A stretch of DNA of 64,000 bases from Trujillonella endophytica. Its GTDB lineage: Bacteria; Actinomycetota; Actinomycetes; Mycobacteriales; Geodermatophilaceae. The stretch lies in assembly GCF_019799905.1 (NCBI RefSeq), contig NZ_JABGCI010000003.1, forward strand, positions 124,001 through 188,000. Direction: 5' to 3'. Each line of letters begins with the position of its first letter. Within the stretch, counting starts at the first letter, position 1. Position numbers and translations under genes: made by a program. Below, piece after piece: positions 44,288 through 52,841 of the stretch. The notes beneath the pieces are model-generated. The model was not told where the DNA came from. It ran no database searches and worked only from the letters and a program-made list of their open reading frames with translations.

Positions 44288-45518
44288 TCAGGCGGCCGGG
44301 TCGAGGACCACGGTGTGGCCGAGCCGCTCAAGCTGAGCGACCAGTCGGCGGGCGTGGGCCTCGTCGTTGCGGCGGGCCAGCCACTCGGGCCCGAGGTCTT
44401 GGTATGGCTCGTCGCGGGTCAACATCCAGTAGGCGGAGACCAGGATCGAATGGGCGACCGCCAGCTGAGCCCGGGCCATGCCTCGGCGGCTAGTGAGCCG
44501 GGCGTGCTGGGCGGCCAGGTAGTTGGCGCCCTTCATCCGCCCGACCGAGCCAGCGGCCTCGACCAGCATCGCGGTCAGCCACTTGTTGCCGTGCGGCGGG
44601 CGGACCGGATACCGCTTGCCCGCCGACTCCCGCGTTCCCGGAGCCACGCCGGCCCAGGAGGCCAGATGCTCCGGCGTCGGGAACCGAGACATGTCCGCGC
44701 CGGTCTCGGCGATGATCACCTGCGCGACCTTCTCCCCCACCCCGGGGATCGTCTGCAGCAGTTCCAGCTGGTGCGACCACGGCTGGAACGCCGCCGCGAT
44801 GACGGCGTTCAGCTCGGCCAGCGCGGACTCGATCGCCTCGATCCGGGCAAGCATCGAGCGGGCCAGCTGCGCGTGCTGGGCGTCGAAGTGCCCGGTCAGC
44901 GCCTCGGTCAGGGCCGGAATCTTGCGGCGCATCTTGCCCTTGGCCAGGTCGGCCAGCACCCGCGGATCGCTCTCCCCGCTGATCAGCGCGCCCAGCATCG
45001 CGCGGGCGGAGACGCTGGTCAGGCTCGCCGCGACCGAGGAGAGCTTGACCGAGGCATCTTCCAGCATCAGCTCCAGCCGGGTGATCTCCCGCGTGCGGTC
45101 GGCCATCAGCTGCACCCGGTAGTGGGTCAGCATCCGCAACCGGCGGATGTCTGGCGGCGGCACGAACGAGGGCCGCAGCAACCCGCACTCCAGCAGCTGG
45201 GCGATCCACTCGGCGTCCTTGACGTCGGTCTTGCGCCGCGAGATCGACTTGATGTGCGCGGCGTTGACCAGCCAGACCTCCATCACCTCCTCCAGGCAGT
45301 AGAACGCGCCCTTCCAGTAGGTCGAGGTCAACTCCATCGCCGCGACCGTCACCCCGCACTCGACCAGCCAGTCCCGCATCACCTGCAGCGACCGCGTCAT
45401 CGTCGAAAACGTCCGCGTCTCCGCCCGCCGCCCACCCCGCGGCCCGGGCGTGCGCACACACCGTCAGCGTCTTCTTGCCGATGTCCAGCCCAGCAACCCG
45501 CTCGTACAGAACCTCCAC
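44288..45518 (-). mobile_element. IS110-family element with frameshifted transposase
   Basis: The transposase starts at a GTG (45518) with VEVLYERVAGLDIGKKTLTV, the first DEDD strand. Just after LTVC the frame is lost and resumes in the -1 frame as RTPGPRGGRRAETRTFSTM to the end (GHTVVLDPAA, stop at 44288). The break lies in a short GT run near 45460: adding one GT pair restores a continuous 410-residue protein. The rest is intact: AMELTSTYWKGAFYCLEE, SRRKTDVKDAEWIAQLLECG, the C-terminal Transposase_20 domain with LQTIPGVGEKVAQVIIAETG and FPTPEHLASWAGVAPG with its Ser. It is a recently disabled copy. Confidence 0.85.
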
Positions 45519-45896
45519 CGCCGACCCCTCCTCACTCGAGGACCTGCAAGGCGTCGCCCGGAGGGCCCTCAAGTCAAGGACACAGACCCGCGCGCTCACG
45601 GCAGCAATCAGGGGCACCCGAGGACCCCGCGCCAAACACCTCTGCGGGCTCTCCCGCACCAGTGACGGACGACGTCGCCGGACGACAACAGCATTCTCAT
45701 CGCCAGAGGCTGCGATTCAAGATCGCAAAGGATTACACCTCTTGCACCGGCGGACGGTGGACTCGTTGTGACGAGTCGCTGCAGGCTGGTCTGCCACGGC
45801 CCCGATACGAAGCCGCAGGTGGGCACTGCGAATGACACGGTGAGTTCGAGCGAGCTCTGGTTCCGGTAGGCGTCACTGGCCAAGGAGATGCCCCGC
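45519..45896. other. Stretch between IS110 and the integration module
   Basis: About 380 bases containing the other IS110 flank. A minus-strand frame (DAYRNQSSLELTVSFAVPTC) looks protein-like but I cannot assign it. No gene called. Confidence 0.4.
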
Positions 45897-46427
45897 CTAC
45901 GTGAGGTCGTGGCGGACCTGTCGGGCCCGCGCCTGGCGCTGGAAGTCGATCGATCCACTGCGTACGTACGCACGGCGGCGGTACGCATCGAGGACGACGC
46001 CGAGCGCGTTAAACAGGTCCAGCAGGTCGCGGTCGTAGATGCGACCGTCGTCGATTTGGCCGGCAAGCGCCCCAAGCAGCGGTAGCCAGTCGCGGCGCGT
46101 CGGCGTGGTCCGGACCGGCACCTCGACGGGTCGCTCCACGACCCGCACGGCGGACAGTCCTGAAGCAGCAGCCCGGGTCTGCTCCCACGCGCGATGCCGG
46201 CAGCTGGCCGAGCACCACTTCGGGATTGGGCCGCGGCCGCTCGGGGTGATCGGTCCGCCGCACCAGGCGCAATCAGTCGCCGCCACCCGGCGCGCCCGTG
46301 AGCGCCGCTCCGCCGCGATTGTCTCGGTTCGCCGCTGATCGCGAGTCGTCTGCTCCGCCTTCTCACGCCGTCGGCGCTCAGCCTCTGTTCGTCGCCTTCG
46401 ATAGTCGGCCGTTCCCCTGCTGCCCAT
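45897..46427 (-). CDS. Putative zinc-ribbon protein of the integration module
   Basis: 176 residues from the ATG at 46427; the longer frame to 46742 overlaps the plus-strand gene. A basic N-terminal coiled-coil-like stretch (RRRRTEAERRRREKAEQTTR) is followed by CAWCGGPITPSGRGPIPKWC and SASCRHRAWEQ, a treble-clef zinc ribbon (CxxC ... CxxxC) common in actinobacterial mobile elements. The C-terminal part (LPLLGALAGQIDDGRIYDRD, LLDLFNALGVVLDAYRRR) is helical. It may bind DNA. It is divergent from the hypothetical gene at 46600. Confidence 0.6.
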   Translation of the reverse strand: MGSRGTADYRRRRTEAERRRREKAEQTTRDQRRTETIAAERRSRARRVAATDCAWCGGPITPSGRGPIPKWCSASCRHRAWEQTRAAASGLSAVRVVERPVEVPVRTTPTRRDWLPLLGALAGQIDDGRIYDRDLLDLFNALGVVLDAYRRRAYVRSGSIDFQRQARARQVRHDLT

Positions 46428-46599
46428 GCCGCGGAGGCTGCTCGCCAACCTCCAGTCACTCGTCACCACGAGTTCGATCAGCCCGGAATGCAAGACGTGT
46501 GTGGCCTCGCGATCTTGAAGTCTCCGGTGTCGCTCGCCAGGGCCTGACCGGTCGGCGCCGGGCGTGCGTGGTGCTGTCCGGTCCGGGGACGATCTCGCC

Positions 46600-47115
46600 A
46601 TGGGCAAGCGACAGCGCGAGGACCCGGACGTCCTGCACCGCAAGGCGCAGATCGCGATCCTGTCCGGCCTGGCCGACGGCAACGACGACGCCTTCGAGCT
46701 CATGCTGTCGGTCCGGCCGTACGACGTCCGCGGCCTCTTCACGCCGGACGTCGCACTGCTCGAGGTGGCGGCGGCGGCGCTCGGGCTGGCCTGCCCGCCG
46801 GGAAGCGAGCGGCTGGAGTACGAGGGGCTGACGGATCGCTACCTGGCCGACCTCATGCTCGACGGCCGCACCGTGCGCCGCCGCACGCAGTACGCCATCT
46901 ACGCGGCCGCCTGCATACGCGGCGGATTGCATCCCGACCTACTGATGGAGGCCGGCCACTGGGAGCCGCGACTCTGGACGTACGCCGTCTCGGCGGTCCT
47001 CCTCTACTGCCGCGCCGCCGCGGAGCGCCTCGAGCTGCCCGTGGCGGCGATCGCCCGGCTCGTCGCTGACGAGCTCGGCCTCGAGCTGCCCGCCACCGGA
47101 GGGGCATCCGAGTAG
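46600..47115 (+). CDS. Hypothetical protein of the integration module
   Basis: 171 residues. The start is ATG at 46600 (MGKRQREDPDVLHRKAQIAI); the ribosome binding site is weak. It is mostly helical by composition, with TDRYLADLMLDGRTVRRRTQ and YAVSAVLLYCRAAAERL. No family recognised. It lies between the zinc-ribbon gene and the excisionase-like gene and so probably belongs to the same integrated element. Its stop is TAG. Confidence 0.6.
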   Translation: MGKRQREDPDVLHRKAQIAILSGLADGNDDAFELMLSVRPYDVRGLFTPDVALLEVAAAALGLACPPGSERLEYEGLTDRYLADLMLDGRTVRRRTQYAIYAAACIRGGLHPDLLMEAGHWEPRLWTYAVSAVLLYCRAAAERLELPVAAIARLVADELGLELPATGGASE

Positions 47116-47338
47116 CTCCTGCCGTCGCTCAACGCAGCGCGAGCCGAGAGGAGAAGCGCGGGCCCGGCCAGGCTGCAGGACTCATCGAGGCAGCGAACAG
47201 GAGAAGGTCTGGAGGCTTCGGCGAGCAGGCGGCCACGCTCGCTCTCAACTGGAGAAGGACGCGCCTCGGACTGGAGAAACACCGGCGACCCGTCGGCAAC
47301 CGTGAGCAGGACATTGCTGACGCCGGAGAGGCCTGGCC

Positions 47339-47563
47339 ATGACCGAAGACCTGCAAGACGCTTCTGCATCGGCGCTGCTGACCCTCACCGAGGCGGCCGC
47401 CGTGCTCCGCACACCTGTGGCCACCCTGCGGTACTGGCGGCACCTCGGCGTCGGACCCGCCGGGTTCCGTCTGGGCCGGCGCGTGCTGTACCGCCGGCAA
47501 GACCTCGACCGGTGGATCGAGGCGCAGCGCACCGCTCAGGCGGTCGACCGGCCACGGCGCTGA
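47339..47563 (+). CDS. Excisionase-like helix-turn-helix protein
   Basis: 74 residues. LLTLTEAAAVLRTPVATLRY then WRHLGVGPAGFRLGRRVLYR and RQDLDRWIEAQ form a winged helix-turn-helix of the AlpA/Xis (MerR-like) type, in which GxRVLYRRxDLDxWI is the family signature. These small proteins bend DNA and set the direction of integrase. It sits 155 bases upstream of a tyrosine integrase, the standard order in actinobacterial integrated plasmids and phage-like islands. Confidence 0.85.
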   Translation: MTEDLQDASASALLTLTEAAAVLRTPVATLRYWRHLGVGPAGFRLGRRVLYRRQDLDRWIEAQRTAQAVDRPRR

Positions 47564-47717
47564 CCACCCGAAGGAAAGCTCCGGCGCCGTCATCCACAGG
47601 GTCGACGCCGTCCCCAGATCCTCCCGGGCTCCGCCACGGTGACCAGCCCGACCGCAGGCTGACGAGTCCAGGTCATCCGCACGCCCGCACCCGGGTCCGA
47701 CACCGAGGGGACGACAC

Positions 47718-48863
47718 ATGCCGAGGCCGCCGCTGGCCGTGGGGACCTTCGGCAAGGTCAACTTCCTCGTCCTGGGCAAGGGCCGGGTGCGGGCGCAGGT
47801 CGGCTTCCGCGACTTCGACGGCCGCCGCCGGTCGGTCAGCCGTTTCGGTCGGACCAAGGCCGAGGCCGAGCGCCGCCTGCGGACCGCGCTGCGCGACCGC
47901 GACAGCGCCCCCGACGAGGGGAACAGCGGCGACAGCCGGCTCGCCACCGTGGCCACCGCCTGGCTGGCCGAGGTCGACGACAGCGATCTGGCCACCGGCA
48001 CCAAGCGGCTGTACCGCTTCACCGTCCAGAGCTACGTCCTCCCGGGCATCGGTCAGCTCCGGCTGCGGGAGATCACCGTGCCCGCCGTCGACCGGCTGCT
48101 GACCGCCGTCCGCACGAGCCACGGCGCTGGCGCCGCGAAGTCCGCCCGCTCCGTGCTGTCCGGCATCCTTTCGGAGGCGGTCCGCCGCGGGGCCCTACCG
48201 ACGAACCCGGTGCGAGAGGTCGGCTCCCGCCGAGCTCACCGCCGGCCGACGGCGGGGCCACGCGCCCTGACGGTCGACGAGGAACGCCGGCTGCGCGAGC
48301 GGCTCGCCGCCGACGACGAGACGGCCAAGCTCGACCTCCCCGACCTGGTCGACTTCATGCTCGGCACCGGCGTGCGCATCGGCGAGGCCTGCGCGGTCCG
48401 CTGGGCCGCCGTCGACCTCGATGCGGCGACGCTGCGCGTCGAGGCGACGCTGATCCGCGTGCCCGGCCGCGGCCTGGCCATCCAGGAGGCGCCGAAGACC
48501 ACCGCCGGCCGGCGCACCATCGCCCTGCCGGCCTTCGTCGTGGACCTGCTCCGCCGTCGTCGGGCACAGGTGTCCACGGCTGACGGCTCGGAGGTGGCCT
48601 TCCCCAGCCCGACCGGTCGGCTGCGGGATCCGCACAACACCAGCAGCAACCTGCGCCAGGCCCTGAACCGCGCCGGCTTCGAGTGGGTGACCTCGCACGT
48701 GTTCCGCAAGACGGTGGCGACGCGGCTCGACGAGGCGGGGCTGTCGGCCCGCCAGATCGCCGACCACCTCGGCCACAACCGGCCGAGCCTGACCCAGGAC
48801 GTCTACATGGGCCGGGGCCTGGCCGCTCCGGAGGCGGCGGCAGCGCTCGAGCGCGGACGCTAG
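47718..48863 (+). CDS. int: Tyrosine recombinase (integrase)
   Basis: 381 residues. The N-terminal arm-binding part (TFGKVNFLVLGKGRVRAQVG) is followed by a SAM-like core-binding domain (GTKRLYRFTVQSYVLPGIGQ) and the catalytic domain: Arg in GTGVRIGEACAVRW, HxxR in TSHVFRKTVATRL, His in DHLGHNRPS and the nucleophile Tyr in LTQDVYMGRG. AGGGGA precedes the ATG. It ends 124 bases from tRNA-Asn, whose 3' end faces it, so the tRNA is the probable attachment site. Its stop is TAG. Confidence 0.93.
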   Translation: MPRPPLAVGTFGKVNFLVLGKGRVRAQVGFRDFDGRRRSVSRFGRTKAEAERRLRTALRDRDSAPDEGNSGDSRLATVATAWLAEVDDSDLATGTKRLYRFTVQSYVLPGIGQLRLREITVPAVDRLLTAVRTSHGAGAAKSARSVLSGILSEAVRRGALPTNPVREVGSRRAHRRPTAGPRALTVDEERRLRERLAADDETAKLDLPDLVDFMLGTGVRIGEACAVRWAAVDLDAATLRVEATLIRVPGRGLAIQEAPKTTAGRRTIALPAFVVDLLRRRRAQVSTADGSEVAFPSPTGRLRDPHNTSSNLRQALNRAGFEWVTSHVFRKTVATRLDEAGLSARQIADHLGHNRPSLTQDVYMGRGLAAPEAAAALERGR

Positions 48864-48987
48864 TCAGCGTCGGGCGAAGGCCGATCCACCGGGCCCGCGG
48901 GCGAGAGAGGCCGGGACGAATCTTCGTCGTTTGTTCGTCGTAGCGGCCGGTGCGGCGGGGCGCTCAAGCGCCTGACCTGCGAAGATG

Positions 48988-49060
48988 CTCCCCCGACTGG
49001 ACTCGAACCAGTAACCCTGCGATTAACAGTCGCATGCTCTGCCAATTGAGCTACGGGGGA
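48988..49060 (-). tRNA. tRNA-Asn (anticodon GTT)
   Basis: 73 bases on the minus strand: acceptor TCCCCCG pairs with CGGGGGA, discriminator G, and the CCA is not encoded. The D arm is GCTCAATTGGCAGAGC, the anticodon arm GCGACTGTTAATCGC (anticodon GTT) and the T arm CTGGTTCGAGTCCAG. The 3' end faces the integrase gene and is the likely attB/attR site. I found no second copy of this 3' end in the window. Confidence 0.95.
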
Positions 49061-49190
49061 TGGGCGGGGCGACCCGCACGCCCGACGAATGTACCTCACG
49101 GACCCTGCGGCTCCGCGGAGACACCCCCGTCGCGCCGCCGCTCCTCCGGTCGTACGGTGATCGCCCACCCCTGTGCTCCCGGAGGTCCCC

Positions 49191-49400
49191 GTGGCGAAGA
49201 TGTCCCTCCTCGTCGGCTTCGGTGCCGGCTACGTCCTCGGCGCCCGCGCGGGGCGCGAGCGGTACGAGCAGATCCGGCGCACCTGGTCCCAGGCCAAGGA
49301 GGACCCGCGCCTGCAGGAGGTCGCGGGCATGGCGCAGGCGCACGCGGACTCGGTGGTCAACTCCGTGAAGGCCCGCATGGGGACCGAGTCACCCAGCTGA
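49191..49400 (+). CDS. YtxH-like small membrane-associated protein
   Basis: 69 residues from a GTG at 49191 with GGAGG five bases upstream. LLVGFGAGYVLGARAGRERY then EQIRRTWSQA is the glycine-rich N-terminal membrane segment followed by an amphipathic helix, as in YtxH-like and actinobacterial GARAGRERYEQI proteins. The function is unknown; it is probably anchored in or on the inner membrane. It is the first gene of the conserved chromosome right of tRNA-Asn, and it points away from the leftward dnaG cluster. Confidence 0.75.
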   Translation: MAKMSLLVGFGAGYVLGARAGRERYEQIRRTWSQAKEDPRLQEVAGMAQAHADSVVNSVKARMGTESPS

Positions 49401-49434
49401 CCTCGTCGGTCCGGTCCGGCCGTCCCGCGGCCGT

Positions 49435-50016
49435 TCAGTCCGGCCGCTCGGCGGCGACCGCGTCGGCCAGCTTCTGCCGGGCGACCTCGCGGGAGGTGGG
49501 GTCGTTGCGGTCGGCGTCGTCGTCGAAGACGACGGTCCACTCCCGCGCGGCCTGACCGGGCACCCGGCGGGCCACCAGGAGCACCGCTCCCCCGCTGGGC
49601 AGCGGCGAGCGCCGGCTGTCCACGACGGTCTGGTCGACCCGCCTGCGGACGACCGCGGGCAGGTCTCCGGCGTCGGCGAGCGCGTACCGCTCGGCGGGCC
49701 GGCGCGCCTGGACGCCGGGCTCCACCTCCGCCAGCCGGACGACGGCGAAGCTGCCCCCGCCGTCGGCCGTGGCGCTCCACCGCGCCGACCCGATCTCGTG
49801 CCACGGCAGCACGGCGACCTCGCCGGCGGCGTCGAGGCCCAGCCCGGCCGGCACGCGGCGCAGCCCGCGCGACGTGGCGACCAGCCAGCCCTCCCTGCGC
49901 ACGAGCTCACCCCAGGCCAGCACGTGCTCGTCCGGGTCCGGCGAGGCGAGGACGACGGCCCGCACGATCTCCGGCGGCCGGGCGAGGCGCCGGCGCAGCC
50001 ACTCGGCGACGCTCAC
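49435..50016 (-). CDS. Conserved hypothetical protein downstream of dnaG
   Basis: 193 residues starting at a GTG (50016) that overlaps the dnaG stop (GTGA), so it is translated together with dnaG. It begins VSVAEWLRRRLARPPEIVRA; the middle has RREGWLVATSRGLRRVP and LPWHEIGSARWSA, a pattern of PH-like beta barrels. No enzyme motif is visible. Genes of this look commonly follow dnaG in actinobacteria, but I know no assigned role. Confidence 0.75.
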   Translation of the reverse strand: MSVAEWLRRRLARPPEIVRAVVLASPDPDEHVLAWGELVRREGWLVATSRGLRRVPAGLGLDAAGEVAVLPWHEIGSARWSATADGGGSFAVVRLAEVEPGVQARRPAERYALADAGDLPAVVRRRVDQTVVDSRRSPLPSGGAVLLVARRVPGQAAREWTVVFDDDADRNDPTSREVARQKLADAVAAERPD

Positions 50017-52841
50017 GGGGTCAGCCCGCCCATCGCGCGCTCGCGCAGCGACCGCGCCTGCTGCTCGAGCGCGAGCAGCTGACCGAAGACCTTGGTGTAG
50101 TCGTCGGCCTGCTCGACGGGGTTCATCCGCTGCAACCGGCCCTTGAGCGTGGACACCTGCCGCACGATGGCCATCTCCTGCAGCCGGGCGATCACGGCGA
50201 GCACGTAGCCGCCGTCGGCCTCACCGACCGAGCGCAGCGGCTCGACCGCGAGTGCGGTGAGCATGGCGCGGGCGGTCTCCCGGGAGCAGTGCGCGGCCAC
50301 CTCGTCGAGCCAGGCCGGCCCGGTGACCTGTGCGGCGGCCGCTCCCCCGGCCCCGGCGACGGCGGCGGCCACGGCGGCGTAGTCGGGGTCGGTGTAGGCC
50401 TCGGGCGGCACGGCGTCGAAGGAGGGGCCGGCGAGCTCGGGCACCTGCAGGGCCGCCTTGACCGCCTCGCGCTCCACCTCGAGCGCGGCGTCGTCCGGGG
50501 TGCGCTTGGGCTGCCGTTGCCGCCCCCGGCCCTGCTCCTCCCCACCGCCCTGGAGCCGGCGCACCCGCTCGAGCACCTCGGACTCGTCGGTGTCGCCGAT
50601 CAGCGCCGCCAGCCGCCGGGCGTACGCCGGGCGCAGCGCGTGGTCCTTGACCTGCGCCAGCAGCGGAGCGGTCCGGTCCAGCGCGGCCACCCGCCCCTCG
50701 ACGGTCTCGAGGTCGTACTCGGTGAGCAGCGTCCGCAGCACGAACTCGATGAGCGGGGTGCGCCGGGCGACCAGGTCGCGGACGGCGGCGTCGCCGTGGG
50801 CCTGGCGGAGCTCGCAGGGGTCGCGGCCGTCGGGCTCGACGGCGACGAACGTCTGCGCGACGAACCGCTGGTCCTCCTTGAACGTCTTCATGGCCGCGGC
50901 CTGGCCGGCCGCGTCACCGTCGAACGTGTAGACGACCTCGCCGCGGAACTCGTCCTGGTCCATCAGCAGCCGGCGCAGCACGCTGATGTGCTCGGCGCCG
51001 AACGCGGTGCCGCAGGAGGCGACCGCCGTCGTCACCCCGGCGAGGTGGCAGGCCATGACGTCGGTGTAGCCCTCGACGACGACCGCCTGGTGCCGGCGGG
51101 CGATGTCGCGCTTGGCCCGGTCCAGGCCGTACAGCACGGTGCTCTTCTTGTAGAGCGGCGTCTCGGGGGTGTTGAGGTACTTGGGGCCCGGGTCGTCGTC
51201 CATCAGCTTGCGGGCGCCGAAGCCGATCACGTCGCCGGTGATGTCGCGGATCGGCCAGACCAGCCGGCGGTGGAAGCGGTCGATGAGCGTGCCGCGGCTG
51301 GACTCCTTCGCCAGCCCGGCGGTGACCAGCTCCTCCTGGCTGTAGCCCTTGGCGCGCAGGTGCCGGGTCAGGGTGTCCCAGCCGCCGGGGGCGTAGCCGC
51401 AGCCGTAGTCGAGGGCCACCTGCCGGTCGAAGCCGCGGTCGGCGAGGAACTGCCGGGCCGGCGCGGCCTCGGGTATGCGCAGCTGCTCGGCGTAGAAGTC
51501 GGCGGCGACGGTGTTGGCGGCGACGAGGCGGGCCCGCTGGCCGGCGTCGCGCCGGTCGGGTGCTCCCGTGGGCCGGCCCCCGTCGTCCTCGTAGTGCAAC
51601 TGGATGCCGGTCTGCCCGGCCAGCCGCTCGACCGCCTCGCTGAAGGTGAGGTGGTCGACCTTCTGGATGAAGGAGATGACGTCGCCGCCCTCCCCACACC
51701 CGAAGCAGTTCCCGGTGAGGATGTCGTCCTCGAGCGTGAACGCGTGCGTCCCGGGGACCTCGGCGCAGTACACCTCCTCGGTACGGCCGCTCCATTCGAC
51801 CGACTGGACCACCCAGCTCTTCCGCTCGTACTTCTTGGGACTCTCCGCGATGCGTTCGCGGTGGTGACGGAGGAGGAAGAAGGACTCGGGCAGGCCCTTG
51901 GTCATGAATCGCACGTTGTAGATGTCGCTCGGGACGCCGTCGATCCCCACGCGGTTCTGCTTCGCCACCGCGAACGTCCCGATCCCGAGCCGGGTGCACA
52001 GCCGGCGCACGTACTCGAGGTCGTCGGGACGAGAGGAGTTGAGGACGGCATCGCCGTCCTCCGCCACGCAGCCATCGGCTGCGAAGTACCCGGCCAGCCA
52101 GCCCAACAGGTATGAGGCGTCCTCGTCGAGGGCTGGCCGCTCGTCCTTGAAGTACGCCGGTGGGCCGTAGAAGCGGGTCCCTCGCTCGTCGGCCCAGCTG
52201 CGGCAGCCGTCGAAGTAGCGAGCTAGTTCAGCGTCCTTCTCGCCATGGAGAACCGCGAGGGAACCGGCGCCTGCCCGGGTGCCGTCCCCGTACACGAGTC
52301 CTCGCGCGATGCCGAACGGCGACGGCTGCGTGGCCGGGTGGAGTACGCGACTGACCGGGAAGCTGTGTGACAACCGGTCACCCGGGACGAGGTCCTTGGT
52401 GAGCTTCTCCCGACGGTTCTGCCGCAGTGCGCCCGACGGCACGAACCACCGGTGCTCGTCCGTCGCGTGCAACTCCTTCACCCGGCCGTTGCGCGTCAGA
52501 GTGACCCGCATCAGCCGCTGGACGCCGTAGGAACGGAACGGTGCCTCGACCCAGCCTCCGTTGCCGTCGAGCACCCGCACGGTCCGGCCGGCCAGCTCCC
52601 GGATCGGCACCACGCCGTCCTCCGTCAGCACCCCGGTCTCCCCCGCCAGGCAGTGGTAGAGCCCGCGCGAGGGGGTGACGTGGAACGACGGCGACTTCTC
52701 GTCGTGGAAGGGACACAGCCCCTTGAGGCTGCCGCCCCCGGCCCGCTTCAGCTGCAGGTGCTCGCCGATGACCTCGTCGATGCGGCTGCGCTCGCGGACC
52801 GCCGCGATGTCGGCGGCCCGGATCCTCCCCCGGCCGGCCAT
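50013..52841 (-). CDS. dnaG: DNA primase DnaG with an intein in its zinc finger
   Basis: 942 residues from the ATG at 52841, of which 315 form an intein, leaving a normal primase of about 627. The CHC2 zinc finger starts KGLCPFHDEKSPSFHVTPSR and is interrupted after GLYH at residue 63; it resumes as CFGCGEGGDVISF. Later come the TOPRIM core (VVEGYTDVMACHLAG, FDGDAAGQAAA), GFGARKLMDDD and a C-terminal helicase-binding domain ending LREREA-like RSLRERAMGGLTP. DnaG makes RNA primers for replication. The ATG shares one base with the TGA of the gene upstream. Confidence 0.95.
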   Translation of the reverse strand: MAGRGRIRAADIAAVRERSRIDEVIGEHLQLKRAGGGSLKGLCPFHDEKSPSFHVTPSRGLYHCLAGETGVLTEDGVVPIRELAGRTVRVLDGNGGWVEAPFRSYGVQRLMRVTLTRNGRVKELHATDEHRWFVPSGALRQNRREKLTKDLVPGDRLSHSFPVSRVLHPATQPSPFGIARGLVYGDGTRAGAGSLAVLHGEKDAELARYFDGCRSWADERGTRFYGPPAYFKDERPALDEDASYLLGWLAGYFAADGCVAEDGDAVLNSSRPDDLEYVRRLCTRLGIGTFAVAKQNRVGIDGVPSDIYNVRFMTKGLPESFFLLRHHRERIAESPKKYERKSWVVQSVEWSGRTEEVYCAEVPGTHAFTLEDDILTGNCFGCGEGGDVISFIQKVDHLTFSEAVERLAGQTGIQLHYEDDGGRPTGAPDRRDAGQRARLVAANTVAADFYAEQLRIPEAAPARQFLADRGFDRQVALDYGCGYAPGGWDTLTRHLRAKGYSQEELVTAGLAKESSRGTLIDRFHRRLVWPIRDITGDVIGFGARKLMDDDPGPKYLNTPETPLYKKSTVLYGLDRAKRDIARRHQAVVVEGYTDVMACHLAGVTTAVASCGTAFGAEHISVLRRLLMDQDEFRGEVVYTFDGDAAGQAAAMKTFKEDQRFVAQTFVAVEPDGRDPCELRQAHGDAAVRDLVARRTPLIEFVLRTLLTEYDLETVEGRVAALDRTAPLLAQVKDHALRPAYARRLAALIGDTDESEVLERVRRLQGGGEEQGRGRQRQPKRTPDDAALEVEREAVKAALQVPELAGPSFDAVPPEAYTDPDYAAVAAAVAGAGGAAAAQVTGPAWLDEVAAHCSRETARAMLTALAVEPLRSVGEADGGYVLAVIARLQEMAIVRQVSTLKGRLQRMNPVEQADDYTKVFGQLLALEQQARSLRERAMGGLTP
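51708..52652 (-). other. Intein (315 residues) with LAGLIDADG-type endonuclease inside dnaG
   Basis: It starts with Cys in CLAGETGVLTEDGVVPIREL (block A), has HATDEHRWFVP (block B, T-x-x-H), two endonuclease motifs (GLVYGDGTRAG and LLGWLAGYFAADGCV) and ends EVYCAEVPGTHAFTLEDDIL then TGN, followed by Cys as the first downstream residue. So the nucleophiles Cys1, terminal Asn and Cys+1 are present; the penultimate residue is Gly in place of the usual His. Insertion in the CHC2 zinc finger means primase cannot fold its metal site until splicing is complete. Confidence 0.93.

Noticed and set aside
45440..45518. Programmed frameshift in the IS110 transposase
   Set aside because: IS110 transposases are normally made from one frame without recoding, and there is no slippery A- or T-run with a stimulator. 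A two-base loss in a GT run is simpler.
50289..52115. Plus-strand open frame of 608 codons
   Set aside because: Antisense to dnaG; no motifs.
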